Positions 22,432 through 34,614 of a stretch of 64,000 bases of DNA are shown one piece after another. Each line of letters opens with the position of its first letter. Position 1 is the first letter of the stretch. The translations under genes were made by a program, and so were the position numbers. Source of the stretch: Gymnopus androsaceus JB14 (lineage: Eukaryota > Basidiomycota > Agaricomycetes > Agaricales > Omphalotaceae); NCBI GenBank assembly GCA_009733575.1, contig ML769423.1, forward strand, positions 186,001 to 250,000, in the 5' to 3' direction. The notes under the pieces were generated by a model. That model worked only from the letters and a program-made list of their open reading frames with translations. It did no database searches and was not told the DNA's origin.

Positions 22432-25398
22432 ATGGCTTCTGCTTCAAACGGGGCCGCCGACGCGCTAGCGCGACCTATGCTTAATGGACACGGTCCTCTC
22501 TCAGAGAGGATTCAAATTATCAATGACGAAAAGAAATTCACGTACTGGCTTTGTCCATTTACACTGGATTCAAGCTAACGTTTTCTACAGGCAAGAGCTG
22601 ACCACACAAATTGAACGCTGGGGTCTTCAGGATGCAGGCTTCAACTATAACATCGTCGCTGTATTTGGCTCCCAGTCCACTGGAAAGAGTAGGTTGCATC
22701 CAACTGTCTCTAGCTTTTATATTTATCACTTTGAAAAGGTACGCTGCTGAACAGACTGTTCGGTACTACATTCGGCGTCATGGACGAAACGAAACGACAG
22801 CAGACTACAAAAGGTTTGGAATTTCTCAATAGTTTACTACAGTATGCTTAGGGAGACTCTAGGTATCTGGATGTGCAGAGGCAAAGACATGAATATCATG
22901 GTCATGGACGTTGAAGGTACTGACGGTAGGGAACGTGGAGAGGACCAGGTACATGTTGCCCCGCAGTTTGCCTTGCTTGACGCTCATGGGTTATGTTCTA
23001 GGATTTCGAGCGCAAATCAGCCCTCTTTTCCCTTGCATCCTCCGAAGTACTCATCATCAATCTATGGGAACATCAAGTCGGTTTGTACCAGGGTGCAAAC
23101 ATGGGCTTACTCAAGACCGTCTTTGAAGTCAACCTTGGGCTCTTTGGAAAGAAGGCTCAGGATGGGTGCGTCTATCTTGCTTTTACTTTGCACTCCCGCT
23201 AACCCTAAAACATAGGACGAGTGGACGTACCATGTTACTTTTCGTCATCCGTGACCACATTGGAACCACGCCTCTCGCAAACCTCCAGGCGACACTCACT
23301 GCGGACCTGCAGAGAATATGGGAGTCGCTGTCAAAACCTGCCGAGCTACAAGACCGTCAGCTATCTGACTACTTTGACCTTGCTTTTACGGCCCTCCCGC
23401 ACAAGATTCTTGCAGCGGACCGATTCGAGACGGAAACTCGCAATTTGAGGGGGCGCTTTGTGGACAAGACCAACCCAGAGTACCTCTTCAAACCATTGTA
23501 CCACAAACGTATTCCAGCCGATGGTGTTGCGTTTTACATGGAGAATATCTGGGTACGTCATACCTCTATCTCTAGAACTCGTCTTATTTTGCGTATAGGA
23601 ACAAGTCCAAACCAACAAGGACCTCGATCTTCCAACCCAGCAAGAACTCCTTGCGCAATTCAGGTGTGACGAAATCTCCGCTGGCGCTCTCGCCGAATTC
23701 AACGAGCAAGCCAAACCACAAAAACGGCCCATCGAAGCCGGCAAGGTCGTGGAAGGACTCGGGGGCATGATGCGCAGCTGGCGCGTCATGGCTCTAGAGC
23801 GATATGACCGCGACGCGTCGCGCTACCACCAGGGCGTATACAAACGTAAACGTGCAGATTTAATTGCTTCGCTTGATGGAACGCTATCGCCGCTGTTCCT
23901 CGGACAGTTGAAGAATCTGCACAAGGCGTGCCTCGGATCGTTCAAAAAGGATATTCTGGACGGTCTCAAGGGGGAAGAGTATAATTTTGCCGATGTGGTA
24001 AGCAAAGCAAAGGCAAAGTGCGAGACTAGGTTCACGGAGGGCGCCAAGGAGAGTGTGGTGGATGATTCTGCAGAGGGAGCTACAGAGTGGAATTGGGAAG
24101 AGGAGCTGGAACTTTTGAAGGAGGAGGTGAAGAGTTGTGGCTGACCAGTGCAGGAAGGACGAGACGAAGAAGATGGTCAATGCTATTGAAGTGAGTCTTA
24201 CGAGAACCATTCTAGGTATACTCGCTAACCTCGTTCTACAGCGGAATTTCAAGAAGCAGATATCGGAACCTGTGGAGCTGGCACTCAACAAGGCAACACC
24301 AAACATGTGGGATATGGTGTTGAAGGCGTTCCAGGAAACTCTAGACAAGGCCGAAGCGATGTACTTGAATAAAGCAACCAGTACGCGATTAACTTCTGTG
24401 ATTTCCTTACACCTTAACCTGTTCAACCTAGGCTTCAACTGTACCGAGGAAGAGAATACACTCTCGATAGCTGCGCTTCGCCGACGCGCGTGGCAGGCCC
24501 TGCGAACAAAGATTGACGAACAAACGTCAGATTCAGTCTTTGTCGGCAGACTACGAGCACACTTTGAAGAACGGTTCCGATATGACGAGCAGGGTGTACC
24601 GAGGGTGTGGAAGCCGGAAGACGATATTGATGGGGCCTTCAAGAAGGCAAAGGAGCAGACTCTCGAGCTGATTCCTCTCTATTCGAAAATCGTCCCCGTG
24701 GATTCTTCAATGGCCTACACGCTCCCCTCGGATGCCGCCTCGTCAACGGATTCTACTATGGAAGATGCGTTTGACTTTGAATCATCGCTGGTAGTATTTT
24801 CGGAAACCAAGGCGCTGGACCTAGCAGCCAAGTTCCGAAAGGATGCAGACTTGGCGTATGTCGAAGCCAAGCGGAGTACGGTGTCAAGCGTGGCGCAGAT
24901 TCCTTTCTGGATGTACGGAGTCTTGGTGGTGCTAGGTTGGAACGAGTTTATGATGGTCTTGTTCAACCCGATATATTTCATGTTTTTGTTGATTGCTGGA
25001 GCTGGGGCGTGAGTCGTTTTCTGAATACCTTGGAGAGCGTTTCGCTGATACAGTTTGATTAGGTACCTTGTTATACAACTTGGTCTCGCTGGACCACTGT
25101 TGAGCATTACGCAGACCATGGCCGGAGAGGTGAGTATTTCCTGTAGGTGGAGAAGTACTGCAGCTGACAAGTCGTGATTGTAGGTTCAACGACAAGCGAG
25201 TCAGCGACTACGAGAGCACTTTTCAGAGCCTGCACTTGCTCAAGCACAAGCGCATAGATCGCAGTCGATCTCTATCGACGATGAGGACACCGAGCTGAAA
25301 GAGGCGGCGGAATGGATCGCCTATGTAAGAGGTGTCGGGATAGGGACTTTTTTAATACGTAGCGGATCTTTACATTGTGCATCGTCTAGATTGGTTAA
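22432..25398 (+). CDS. SEY1: Sey1-type ER membrane-fusion dynamin-like GTPase, one frame break
   Basis: Start at 22432 ([20 protein letters not shown]). GTPase motifs: GSQSTGKS (split by an intron), switch region [26 protein letters not shown] (G3) and LLFVIRDH (G4). A long helical stalk and a C-terminal hydrophobic hairpin ([43 protein letters not shown]) anchor it in the ER, followed by a short cytosolic tail. Sey1 is the fungal atlastin counterpart. Near 24129-24135 one base must be skipped between ELLKEEVK and [13 protein letters not shown]. Near the 3' end the genomic frame stays open into the neighbouring gene. A GT-AG intron (25325-25389) gives an earlier TAA at 25396-25398, which I prefer. 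Confidence 0.92.
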
Positions 25399-25447
25399 TT
25401 ATATATGTATCGGATTCGACGTGGATTTTGGGAGTAAGGATGATAAT

Positions 25448-26036
25448 CTATCGTCTCCGTTTAACCAAAGTAAAGCCATCCTCATCAACCTCTGGTTCCT
25501 TTGGACTTTTCGTCCTGATCAATGAGTTGCGGAGCTTCCTCTTCCTCTTCATCTCCGTCCTCCTCACCATCATCCTCCCATTCCCCTTCCTCCTCAGCCG
25601 TCTCCTGAACCTGCACTTGGATTTTCCGTCCTTTTGTACGATCGGCACGTGTTTCCCATTCCTGCACCATTTTATCGCCTGCACCGTTCTCCGGTTGACC
25701 CATTATCAAATCCCACAAACGAACGAGATCCTTTCCTAGAGTCTCTGCAGTACCGTCCTCGACGTGGACTTCGAATTCATCGGCCATGATCTGTAGCAGC
25801 ATATCCTCTACGTCCTCTGGGTCTACGTGCGAGGATGAATTCGAATTCGGATTGGTGTTTTTAGCTTGTTTTTCCTCGAATAGATCAACGAGGACGCCTG
25901 CCATCCATGTCCGTTTTTCTTTCGCGCCAGGACCACCCCAAGATTCTTGGACAGCAAGAGTAAGGGTTTCCCAGAGGGATAATCGCGCGATGACTCCGCG
26001 GGCGAATAGGATTACAGTGGATGAGGGTGTGGACAT
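25448..26036 (-). CDS. TSR2: Pre-rRNA processing protein Tsr2, one frame break
   Basis: Single exon starting at 26036 (MSTPSSTVILFARGV) with the WGI-domain block ESWGGPGAKEKRTWMAGVLV and DPEDVEDMLLQIMADEFEV, then an acidic run. The upstream frame stops at 25485, but the +1 frame continues into EVDEDGFTLVKRRR and a TAG at 25448. That basic C-terminus is the usual Tsr2 ending. One base too many near 25503-25510 would explain it. Tsr2 is the chaperone that delivers eS26 to pre-40S particles. It ends 49 bp from the SEY1 stop (convergent). Confidence 0.9.
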
Positions 26037-26260
26037 GGGAGTTGGTGATCAATATGGTTTAAGGACCAGGGTACCAAAAAGTTGGCATCCGAAGTATGTA
26101 CATTCAGGGATGCTTGTACCAGTCTAGAAGTAACATATGCTGATCTATCTACGCGTTCCATGTGCAGAGAAGGGCATGGAATACAAACGTTTTTATCGGG
26201 TACTTGGCTGGTTTCTCTAATAGCTGAATTGTCACGTCGCAATCCTAATCCAAGCATAAT

Positions 26261-26344
26261 GGGCACATGGTGTAGTTGGTTATCACATCCGCTTAGCATT
26301 TAGTGCATTGCGGGGGGTGCTGGGTTCAATTCCCAGTGTGTCCA
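26261..26344 (+). tRNA. tRNA-Ala (AGC) with a 10-nt intron
   Basis: The acceptor arms GGGCACA and TGTGTCC pair fully and include a G3:U70 wobble, the alanine identity element. The D arm is at 26270-26286. The anticodon stem TCCGC/GCGGG encloses TTAGCA, then 26299-26308, then T, so the antic​odon AGC is at 26295-26297 and a 10-nt intron sits at the canonical 37/38 position. The T arm is CTGGG, TTCAATT, CCCAG, and the discriminator is A at 26344. Confidence 0.9.
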
Positions 26345-26364
26345 TGACTGTCTGATAGTCGTCA

Positions 26365-26369
26365 TTTTT
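26365..26369 (+). terminator. RNA polymerase III terminator
   Basis: A run of five T residues lies 20 nt downstream of the tRNA 3' end, the usual Pol III stop signal. Confidence 0.6.
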
Positions 26370-26491
26370 GTCCAAAGGTGCATTCTTCTTTTCGGTAAAA
26401 TCTATGTATACTGTAGCACGGTAATATTACAGAATAATTCAAGCTCTACGCATCAGAGAAATACTCGGGAAGTACATATGCCATCTTCTTT

Positions 26492-27627
26492 CTATCCTCC
26501 TGGATTCTGTTGAACTGACCTGGGCATAATGGAAAGCTTCATACTGCCGACTTCTTCGAGCATGTCTCCTCCGTCCGCAGCAAACGCTTCGTGAACTTCC
26601 TCGAGAATTGTTGCTGCGACATGACGAGAGGTGTTTGCATTTTGAGTCAGAGTTTTGAAGACTTCTGCGGCGGTAACAGTGCCTTCTTCAGGACGCCAGG
26701 CATCGTAATCTGTAGCGGTCGCGACGAGGGCATAGCTGTGCGATGGGTCAGAGGTGAACAATTCTTAACAATCAAATAAAGCATACCTAAGCTCTGCCTC
26801 TCTAGCAAGCTTCGCCTCCGGAAGAGCGCTCATGTTAATGAGATCTCCGCCCAACTGTCTGTACATCAAGCTCTCTGCTCGTGTAGAAAACTGTGGTCCT
26901 TCCATACAAATTATGCATTTATCGGTGAACAACTTGACGCCCCTGCCTTCCTCATCAAGCGCCTTCTTCACTCGACTTTCCAACCAGCTAACGAACTTGT
27001 TGCTGTATGGATCGCCAAAAGAGGCATGTGCGACAATGGATGTACCTTCAAAGAAAGAAGCAGGGCGGACACCTTTAGTGCGATCGATAATCTGATTGGG
27101 AAGGACGAAGGATCCAGGAGAGATCTCTTCACGGAGCGAGCCAACAGCAGAGAAAGCGAGAATGGCTCGGACGCCCAAGGATTTAAGAGCCGAGATATTA
27201 GCTCGAGAAGGAACGGTGGAGGGATGGATAGTGTGGCCGATCTAGATGATCTTCAGCCTTGGTAGAAGAAAGGTACAAGTGTAAGTAACCTACACCGTGC
27301 CGGGCAAGGAAAGCAACCTTTTTACCAGATGGAAGGGCGCAGATGGTTATGGGTGAACTAGGCAAGCCCCATGGCTAGCAGACAATATTCATAGGTGAAC
27401 TTGACCTCTTGTAAAGCATACGCACTGTCTCTGGGTTGACTTGTTTCCTGTAAAAGCATTCAATTAGTATAGTACTCTACCGCATGATAGCAAGTAGCCC
27501 TGACAATGGGGTCAGATTATCTAAATTGTACAGACCGCTTCCGCCAATAACACCGATGATCACTAGATAATATTAGGGTAAAATATCTATGGCATTGGTA
27601 GTCGGATTCACCTTTTTCGTCCGACAT
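26492..27627 (-). CDS. MTAP: S-methyl-5'-thioadenosine phosphorylase
   Basis: Start at 27627 (MSDEKG), splicing into [17 protein letters not shown], then [84 protein letters not shown] and [13 protein letters not shown]. These are the phosphate-, ribose- and base-binding blocks of the MTAP branch of purine nucleoside phosphorylases. It cleaves methylthioadenosine from polyamine synthesis to adenine and methylthioribose-1-phosphate, feeding methionine salvage. The protein ends at the TAG at 26492. About six introns restore the frame throughout. The start is 82 bp from SmB in divergent orientation. Confidence 0.95.
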
Positions 27628-27709
27628 TAGATGAGGACTTGAGAAAATAAAATCGAGATCAAATTCAGACTCCGCTCTTGCTTTGACCTCTTCGTCCAAA
27701 ACATCCATC

Positions 27710-28470
27710 ATGGCAAGTCCATTTTCTATTCTGTGAACAATGTACGCTAATTATTTATTCTTTCAGCCTCCTCCAAAATCCAAAGGCGGAAAAATGCTCA
27801 GTCTCATCAACTGGAGACTGAAGGTCACCATCAACGATGGGCGCGCTTTGACTGGCCAAATGCTTGCTTTCGATAAGCATATGAACCTCGTTCTTGCGGA
27901 ATGTGAAGAATTTCGCCGTGTACGACCAAAGAAGAAGGCTGGAGATGAGACTGCACCCGCAGAGCAGGAATTGAAAAGAACGTTGGGTTTGGTCATTTTA
28001 AGAGGAGAAACAGTCGTCAGTTTGTCAGTGGAGGGCCCACCGCCAGTTGTCGATGAGGATAAAAAGAATGCAGTGTGTTTCTTGTGGTTTTATATCCTGT
28101 CCTTTGTTTTAATCGGCTTTTGCTGCAGCTTCCTGTGGGACCTGGTCGTGGTATGCCTGCTGGCCGTGGAATGGGAATGATGCCTCCTAGTGCGGATTCT
28201 TCACTGAAAAATCTCAATTTGCTTGCTCACTCTTGTTACTTTTTCTACAGTGGGTGCTCCAGCGATGGCCCGTCCTCCTATGCCATTTGCGCCTCCAGGT
28301 ATGCCTGGTCCTCCACCTGGCTTCCGACCGCCTGGTTTCCCTCCTGCTATGGGCTTTGCGCCGCCGCCAGGGTTCGCCGGACCTCCTCCTGGGTACGATT
28401 CTTTCCTGATTTTCTTGATCAGACGTTTGACTATGCTGCTGTTTCTAGTTTCCAACCTCCTCCTCAGTAA
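27710..28470 (+). CDS. SMB1: Small nuclear ribonucleoprotein SmB
   Basis: The first exon is just the ATG (27710-27712). A 54-nt GC-AG intron (27713-27766, donor GCAAGT) joins it to PPPKSKGGKM. The Sm1 motif is INWRLKVTINDGRALTGQML with FDKHMNLVLAECEEF, and the Sm2 motif is LGLVILRGETVVSLSVE. The tail is Gly/Met/Pro-rich (GPGRGMPAGRGMGMM, then many PPG repeats ending GFQPPPQ), as in SmB/N. It is a core component of the Sm ring of U1, U2, U4 and U5 snRNPs. Reading the first exon as GT-AG would break the frame, so the GC donor is well supported. Confidence 0.93.
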
Positions 28471-29509
28471 GAGGGACATAAAAGGCCTTGCAACTGTATG
28501 ATCGTTTGCCTTATCCGTGTAATGCATTCTCCTTTTCTTCTTCTGCAGTCGCAGTTGTTCTCTATCTCTCTACGCCTCGCGTCAAAATCGATCTGCTCTC
28601 TGCTCGTTTCGGGAAATTCAGTATAAAAGGCGAGTATGTAAGTATGTATTTGGATGTGCTTGTTTATGACAGCAACCGTTCGTTTCATTCGTTTGTTTGT
28701 TTTGACTATCTTCTGTCCTTACTTGGTACGTACTTGTACCGATGGGGGATCGTCTGATACTTGTGCGTGCTGTAGTATGTTGCGTACTTTGTTCGATGGA
28801 GCCGTGAATGCAGTTGGTACGAAACCCCGGCGAAATATACTTGGTCACCAATCATTATCCCTCTAAAATTTCATTAAGCTGTCGATACTAAGGGCACCCA
28901 GGTCTAAGACCAATTCGTTGAGTCGTATAGATCAAGGATGCCGCTTGTAATGTCCTTGATACCACGACCTGCCAGTTAATTTCAGTCACTACGATTTGGT
29001 CTTAGATACTAGTGGCTCAATTAGATGTAGAAGATGGTATTCTCGAGAATCCAGACTCCATACGAAATGTGGAGGAAGATAAAACCTCTCCTGCTGTTCA
29101 ACATTTGTCCTTGGTACAAAGAATCATGCGATAGACTGCAGATACTTCAAAACTTACATACACTAGGGTTTGGTCTGGAATAAGTAGTGGTTCAATTTGA
29201 CGTGGAAACAAGCAAAACAGCTAAAAAGAGACAGTATCACTGTGATAGCTAAAGCTGCCAATGAGGGAGTGCCAGTTCCTGCAAAGTTTGAATCATCATG
29301 ATATTCGGTGAGTTATTTCTGTGCTTTCATTTGTAAATTTGCTAACCTGTAGCCCAGAGGACGATGGCCCGGGGAGCGGGTTCAGGTCGATAAATTTGAG
29401 GTAATTGGGGCGCAGAGACCAAATACATTCACTCGGATTCATTCATTTGGACCGAGCTGGATCGTGGTAGAAAAAGAAGCAGGAATACCACCTGATCGCA
29501 ACTCCCATC
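28471..29509. other. Intergenic, SmB 3' side to acyltransferase promoter
   Basis: I recognise no gene in this kilobase. An imperfect inverted repeat is visible (TCTAAGACCAAT near 28902 against TTTGGTCTTAGA near 28997), too weak to assign a function. Short frames here have no family resemblance. Confidence 0.45.
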
Positions 29510-30801
29510 ATGTCACGGGCAGATCTCTGCATTTCTTCATTCTTCTTTGTTTTCCTTCCTCCCTTGGTTGGCTACTTTTGTCTTGCAGCTCTAGTATGTC
29601 TCCCTGGCACGAATACTGCACGAATAGGGCTACTGCCCCTAGTCCTCTTCTTTAGCTATCTTGCCGCTACAACTCTGGATCTGAGCTTTGCAAACGAGAG
29701 AACGGTTTATTTTAATAAAGGACTCGTAGTGCGTGTCTTTTCTTGCTTGACGCGTGCTATTCAACTGATCAACCACACCAGCTAGCTATGACTGCGTTGG
29801 GCTTTCGGGTGATAATTTGGGCATCGTCCAAGGCCCCGTACAAACGACTTTCACGTCGCGGAGTCGACTCGGAGGAAACCTCTCCAGGCTCTCCACTAGC
29901 TTCAAATGATTGGAAGCAGTTGTCTCTCGATGCATTTGATTTGGGTAGGTCCCTGTCATACTATGGCCGGTTGATACTCATTCCTTCAGCCTTCAACCTT
30001 CGAGGAATTGGATGGGATTGGTCCCAAAGCATCCATGTCCCTCTGGAAACGCGTCCTACATCGACAAAAATAGCATTTGTCTCTTGGACATTAGCTTCAC
30101 TTTGTCTCCATCTGCCTATCCTTGATCTCTTGCACTACACCGTGCAGAGATTTGGTCCTGGGACGTTCGGTACAGTTATCGGAGGTTCCATATTCGACGA
30201 AAGCCTTCCACCCTTGATTCGTTATTCTCGTTCGACATTGATAACCTTTCTATCTGGTCTGGTCGTCTACTGCGCTATCCAGATCGTTTATGACATCTCG
30301 ACCATTTTCGGAATCGTTGTCTTAAGACAGCTTCCTACTCAGTGGCCGCCAGTTTTCGACGAACCTTGGAAAGCGACGTCTCTTTCAGAATTTTGGGCCA
30401 AACGCTGGCACACTCTATTTCGACAACTCTTTGTTGGCATCGGCGGAGGACCTGGGTATGCGCTTTTTGGACGGATTGGCGGCGTGCTTGGCGCGTTTTT
30501 TGTCTCGGGACTTCTCCATTACATCGGCCTCTTTGGATTGGGCAATGGGTCTGACGTATTGGGCATGATTGGCTTCTTCGTGTTTAATGGATGTGGTATT
30601 ATCCTAGAGGCTTTTTGGAAAAGGCATACTGGACACCGAGTCGGTGGTTGGCTAGGGAGGATTTGGACTTATGTTTGGTTACTTCTATGGGCTAATTTCC
30701 TTGTGGACGGTTGGGCTCAAAAAGGATTGATCGGCGCTCTGTTCTTCCCGGACGCACAACGCTTACCTGTGAAGATATTTGGTCCGCTTCCATCTTCCTG
30801 A
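29510..30801 (+). CDS. Wax-synthase-like membrane-bound O-acyltransferase
   Basis: Two exons starting at 29510 (MSRADLCISSFFFVF) joined by a 53-nt intron. Seven or eight hydrophobic segments are visible. The signature block PPVFDEPWKATSLSEFWAKR followed by WHTLFR, and a downstream conserved His in SGLLHYIG, place it with the fungal wax synthase / Tri7-like acyltransferase domain family, which transfers acyl or acetyl groups to lipid or terpenoid alcohols. In agaricomycetes such genes sit near terpene clusters, but no terpene gene is seen here. The substrate cannot be inferred. The reading frame is clean. Confidence 0.85.
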
Positions 30802-32374
30802 AGGAACCCGAACACGATGTATCCTGCTTGCACAATATTGTAATGGTATGTCCTTGTTATTGCTGTTTGCACAATCTAACTTGACATTAAGTAGTATAGT
30901 TTTGTAATAATAGAGTATGTAATAGGGATGCTCTTCTCTTCCGCTTTCTGCTTTTATTTTCCCGCTTCTTCAACCTGGTCCATCTGCTCGCCCCACTTAA
31001 TATCACAGGAGCTAACTCACTGGATCGCTTGCCAAATGAATCCACAGATACTGACTCTGCTCGAGCTAGGGCTTTACTGCAAGTCATAATTAACATGATT
31101 TCCGCTCTCTTCGCTCAAACTACTTTCTTTAACTTCAGTCGGATACTCGTAATGGCGAATAAAGCATACCTAATGTAATTCTAGGTACCAAGTAAGTAAG
31201 TTTAATACCTCAAAGCTCACTTACTACTTCATAAAATCAGGTTGCATTTCCGTGAAAGGGAACTATGTATGTTGACTTTGAGGGCGATCTTTCCGTGCGA
31301 TCACTAGGTTTCGATAACAGGAGCGATAGTCTGACCACCGGGAAAAAACCCATTTTGATTTGAGCCAAACTATGATTTCCACAAGCCGAGCACGTGTGGT
31401 ACTGGCGGATAGGAATAATTCTACGTGTACTCGTTATTATTATCCGCATCTAAAGCAGGTACAGCGGTTTAACGGATTATCTTCTTTCTGGTCGTTCTGG
31501 AGGGTTCTAGCAGATTCTCCTATGAAGTATGCCTTATACGCTCATCTCCTATCAATAATCGGAGGGCTCAACGATAGGACTCGAGGTGTGATTTACCTTC
31601 TATAATTCGAGTTGCGCAACCAAAGTGAACGTGGAATATGACTCGAAGTACGAAAAGAGAATTTTGCTGCTTTGAGCTTTCGAAGAAACCCCACGCCCCT
31701 CTAATGCTTTCGAAACGCAAGAAAAGTTTCTTATTCGCGTCCGTGTTCGCGTGTGCTCATCATACCTGCTGTTTTAGCGCACCCTACTCGCACTGCCATA
31801 CTAATCATGCGATTTGACCTTTTCCATTCCGATGACACCCTAGGTTCTTTACCCCTGGCGGAGAAACCATCGGAGAGCTTCATCTGGGGCCTTTTCCGGC
31901 TATCCTTCACTTTCATTATGGGCATCGGTACTGACAGCGGACGTAGAAGAAAGTCTATGATGCTTGCTTGAGCCGTTTACTCTGAAAAAGAAGCACCAAT
32001 GAAGCAGAATCATTTGCATATGCAAGCCTGGACCAACCAGACCGATATCCTCTTACTAGTATCTTGTTAGTCCCAGTTTCATTGCCACTTTCATACCGTC
32101 CAAAAATCACCATCTGCCGCATATACGCCGACGGTTACATGTAAAAACTCTTGCTTCTCGCGCCGATTGCGTTAGAAGAATCTACCAGAGGTGCTTCTAC
32201 GAATTCTTCCTCAAGGACAGGCTCAGCACGTCAATCACTTAGGCTGCAAACGTTCCTCCGAGATCCAACGACTGGTACCATGAGGCCATGGATATCGCGG
32301 TGAATTCGCGTCATGGACGCGTATAAATTGCTCGCTATTTTCTACCGATTCGTTCTACTCTTGGGGTTATTTCG
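30802..32374. other. Long intergenic region upstream of the first fruit-body-specific gene
   Basis: No gene or RNA is recognised in these 1.6 kb. The distal part presumably carries regulatory sequence for the gene at 32.4 kb. Short frames at 31360-31605 and 31753-31971 lack family resemblance and good context. Confidence 0.45.
32317..32327 (+). promoter_or_regulatory. TATA box overlapping an ACGCGT element
   Basis: ACGCGTATAAA ends 47 bp before the start codon of the first paralogue. The identical 11-mer lies upstream of the second paralogue. ACGCGT is the core recognised by fungal MBP1/APSES-type factors (family knowledge). Confidence 0.55.
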
Positions 32375-34146
32375 ATGCTTTCGTTTACTCGATTCCTGGC
32401 ACTCTCTACGCTTGCGGTGTCTATCGCGCGTAAGTTTTCAACCCCCATTGTCGCCATTCAAATGCTCATCTAACCTCCTACCAGAATGTGACGTGATCGC
32501 TCCTGCTTATCAGGGTATTCCAGCGGACGATTCCAATTCTTCCAACTTTAACGGAACGACCACCGACTCGGCCAGTATTACCGACACCGCAAACCAAGTC
32601 GCGAACATAAATGAGACATACACTGGAGCGACAGCAAATACCCCGCCCAACGCGCCTGCAGCCAACACCACAATCACTGCGGTCGACGGAAACTTGGTAA
32701 ATGGCACTGTTCCCACATCCACAACTCGTCGAAGCCTTGCGCAGACTCAGCTGTCACGAAGAAACGACTCCAATTATGAGTTGGCTTTTTGGGGCACTGG
32801 GACTGACCCGGAAGATCGTGACGCTTCTATCATGGGGACAGCATATCTGACCTATACGGTCGTTGACAATTCAACGTATAACATCGATGATTGTCTTGCC
32901 TTCTGCGATAGTGTTCCTGGTTGCGGTAAGCTTGTTCAAGTCATCCACGTACATGATCCATTCTGAACTATGTATTTTCTAGTGTTCGCTAATCGTAAGT
33001 TTAGTGACGGTCTTATACCTCGACCCACATCTTACTATTTAACTCAGTTTACTACGAGTACAACAATTACCTTCTGGACTTTGTGTTCTCTCAGAAGTCA
33101 AATCTCAAATGCGCTATCTATGGAGACGTTCACTCTGCTGGTGAAAAGCTCAACTGGGGCGGGCAGTCTTCCTACGGTAATGATGGTCCGCTAACCTACA
33201 TACAGCAAAGCACCGGATGGACAAGCAAATCTCTAGGTGATCCTACTACCCCAGATGGTTACGAACCAGTCGGTGAGTTTATCGGGGCTAATGAAGCTCC
33301 AGGAGTACGTATCCTCCCTCGTCCGTATGTCTGTGTGTGTGCTTAACGCAGCCTTTGCAATCAGTACATGGGTTTCGTCTTTTTGGACCAATACGATGTG
33401 GAAGCTTGCGCCGCATTGTGCTACAATCGCGATGCTGACGCTGTTGGTGGAGTGTGTCAATACTTCAACATCTGGCGTGCTGTTGTGAAAGGCGTTCCTA
33501 CCACCTATACCTGTTCCATGGTTAGTTAAAGCTTTTGGTGTAATAACCGGCTCCTCATCGTGCTTTTTTCTAGTACTACATCCCCACCGACAATTCTACT
33601 GCTATCAATTACGGTCAAGGCGACCTCGTAGTCACCTGGTCTCGTGGCTACAAACGAACGAACTACGTTCAAGACGGCAATTTCGAAGCTTACACTTGCG
33701 AAGGAGGGTTGAACTTCTGCTTCACCCAGAGCGACAGTACGTGGACTGGGTCCTCACCCCAGGGTGGAGATGATGATGCGACAATCTTCCACTACGAACC
33801 ATACGCTCACAGCGGCACCTCAGTCGGATTGCTAGGCTCGGCATACGACTCCGACAGTTTAGCTGGAACGCTCGCCCCCGCTAAGTCTCTCGCGACAGAA
33901 CAAGCAGTGAACTACATCATCCAGTTCTTCCATTCCAGCTCCTACTCTGGCCAAGAAGGAGAAAAGAACGCATTTGTTGATGTCATCTGGAATGGTGTTG
34001 TTATTGCCACTATTACCCCGGGGTACAGTGTCTGGAAACCGTACCAATATCGCGTTTCTGGTCGAGGAGATGATACCCTTGCTTTCACTGGTGGTTCTGC
34101 ACCTGCGTATAGCTTTATCGACGATATCTCTGTTTTCGAAGTCTAG
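32375..34146 (+). CDS. Secreted fruit-body-specific-protein family member, copy 1
   Basis: Start at 32375 gives the signal peptide MLSFTRFLALSTLAVSIA; the frame opening at 32313 lacks this. Seven exons. Next come a Ser/Thr/Asn-rich region with many N-x-S/T sites, a dibasic stretch (TTRRSLAQTQLSRR) that could be a Kex2 site, and two PAN/apple-like cysteine modules (CLAFCDSVPGCVFANLYYEY; ACAALCYNRDADAVGGVCQY followed by FNIWRAVV). It ends in a beta-sandwich of lectin/CBM type closing in SFIDDISVFEV. A 12-nt micro-exon (32983-32994) encodes the VFAN part. The family is known from basidiomycetes as fruit-body-specific protein A; its biochemical role is unknown to me. The C-terminal fold suggests cell-wall or glycan binding (inference). 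No frame break. Confidence 0.85.
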
Positions 34147-34614
34147 TTATTTTAGCAGTTCATCATAATTTCTTGTACTTTCATTTTATCATCTTGTCTT
34201 GTAGGTCTGCTAGACTACATATTTGTGTATGGTAATAAAACATAACGCTGCATTAATATGTTAGGAACCGGGCTTTGCAGAGAAGGAGATGGGAGATGTA
34301 AGTTGAGTTAATCCGAATGCGGGCAAATCCTTCATGTACTATGCGCGTAGAGGTCAATCCTCTACGGTCTGAGAGTCGAATGCAGGACGCATATGTGAGC
34401 GGACATCGCGGAGGTGAGGCGAGGGTAAGATGGAATCTTTTTTTTCTACGTGACAAATTCTTTCTTATATGTACGTACTACTTCTTCCGGAGAAGACGAA
34501 ATTATAGTAGATGCCGCGCCGGGCGGCTCGAGAAAGCGCCCAACACAAGCGCCTAACTAAACAAATTTTGGGCGCTAGTACACGCGACGACTCTTTGCTT
34601 CAAAGTTCACTCTC

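Noticed and set aside
23884..24642. 252-codon minus-strand frame
   Set aside because: Antisense to the SEY1 stalk, whose plus-strand protein is clearly conserved.
29510..30801. Terpene or other secondary-metabolite cluster around the wax-synthase-like gene
   Set aside because: Neighbours are SmB and intergenic DNA; no terpene synthase, P450, PKS or NRPS gene is present.
32313..32966. Longer upstream start for fruit-body copy 1
   Set aside because: It lies in a different frame before the first intron and lacks the signal peptide; the ATG at 32375 gives one and matches copy 2.
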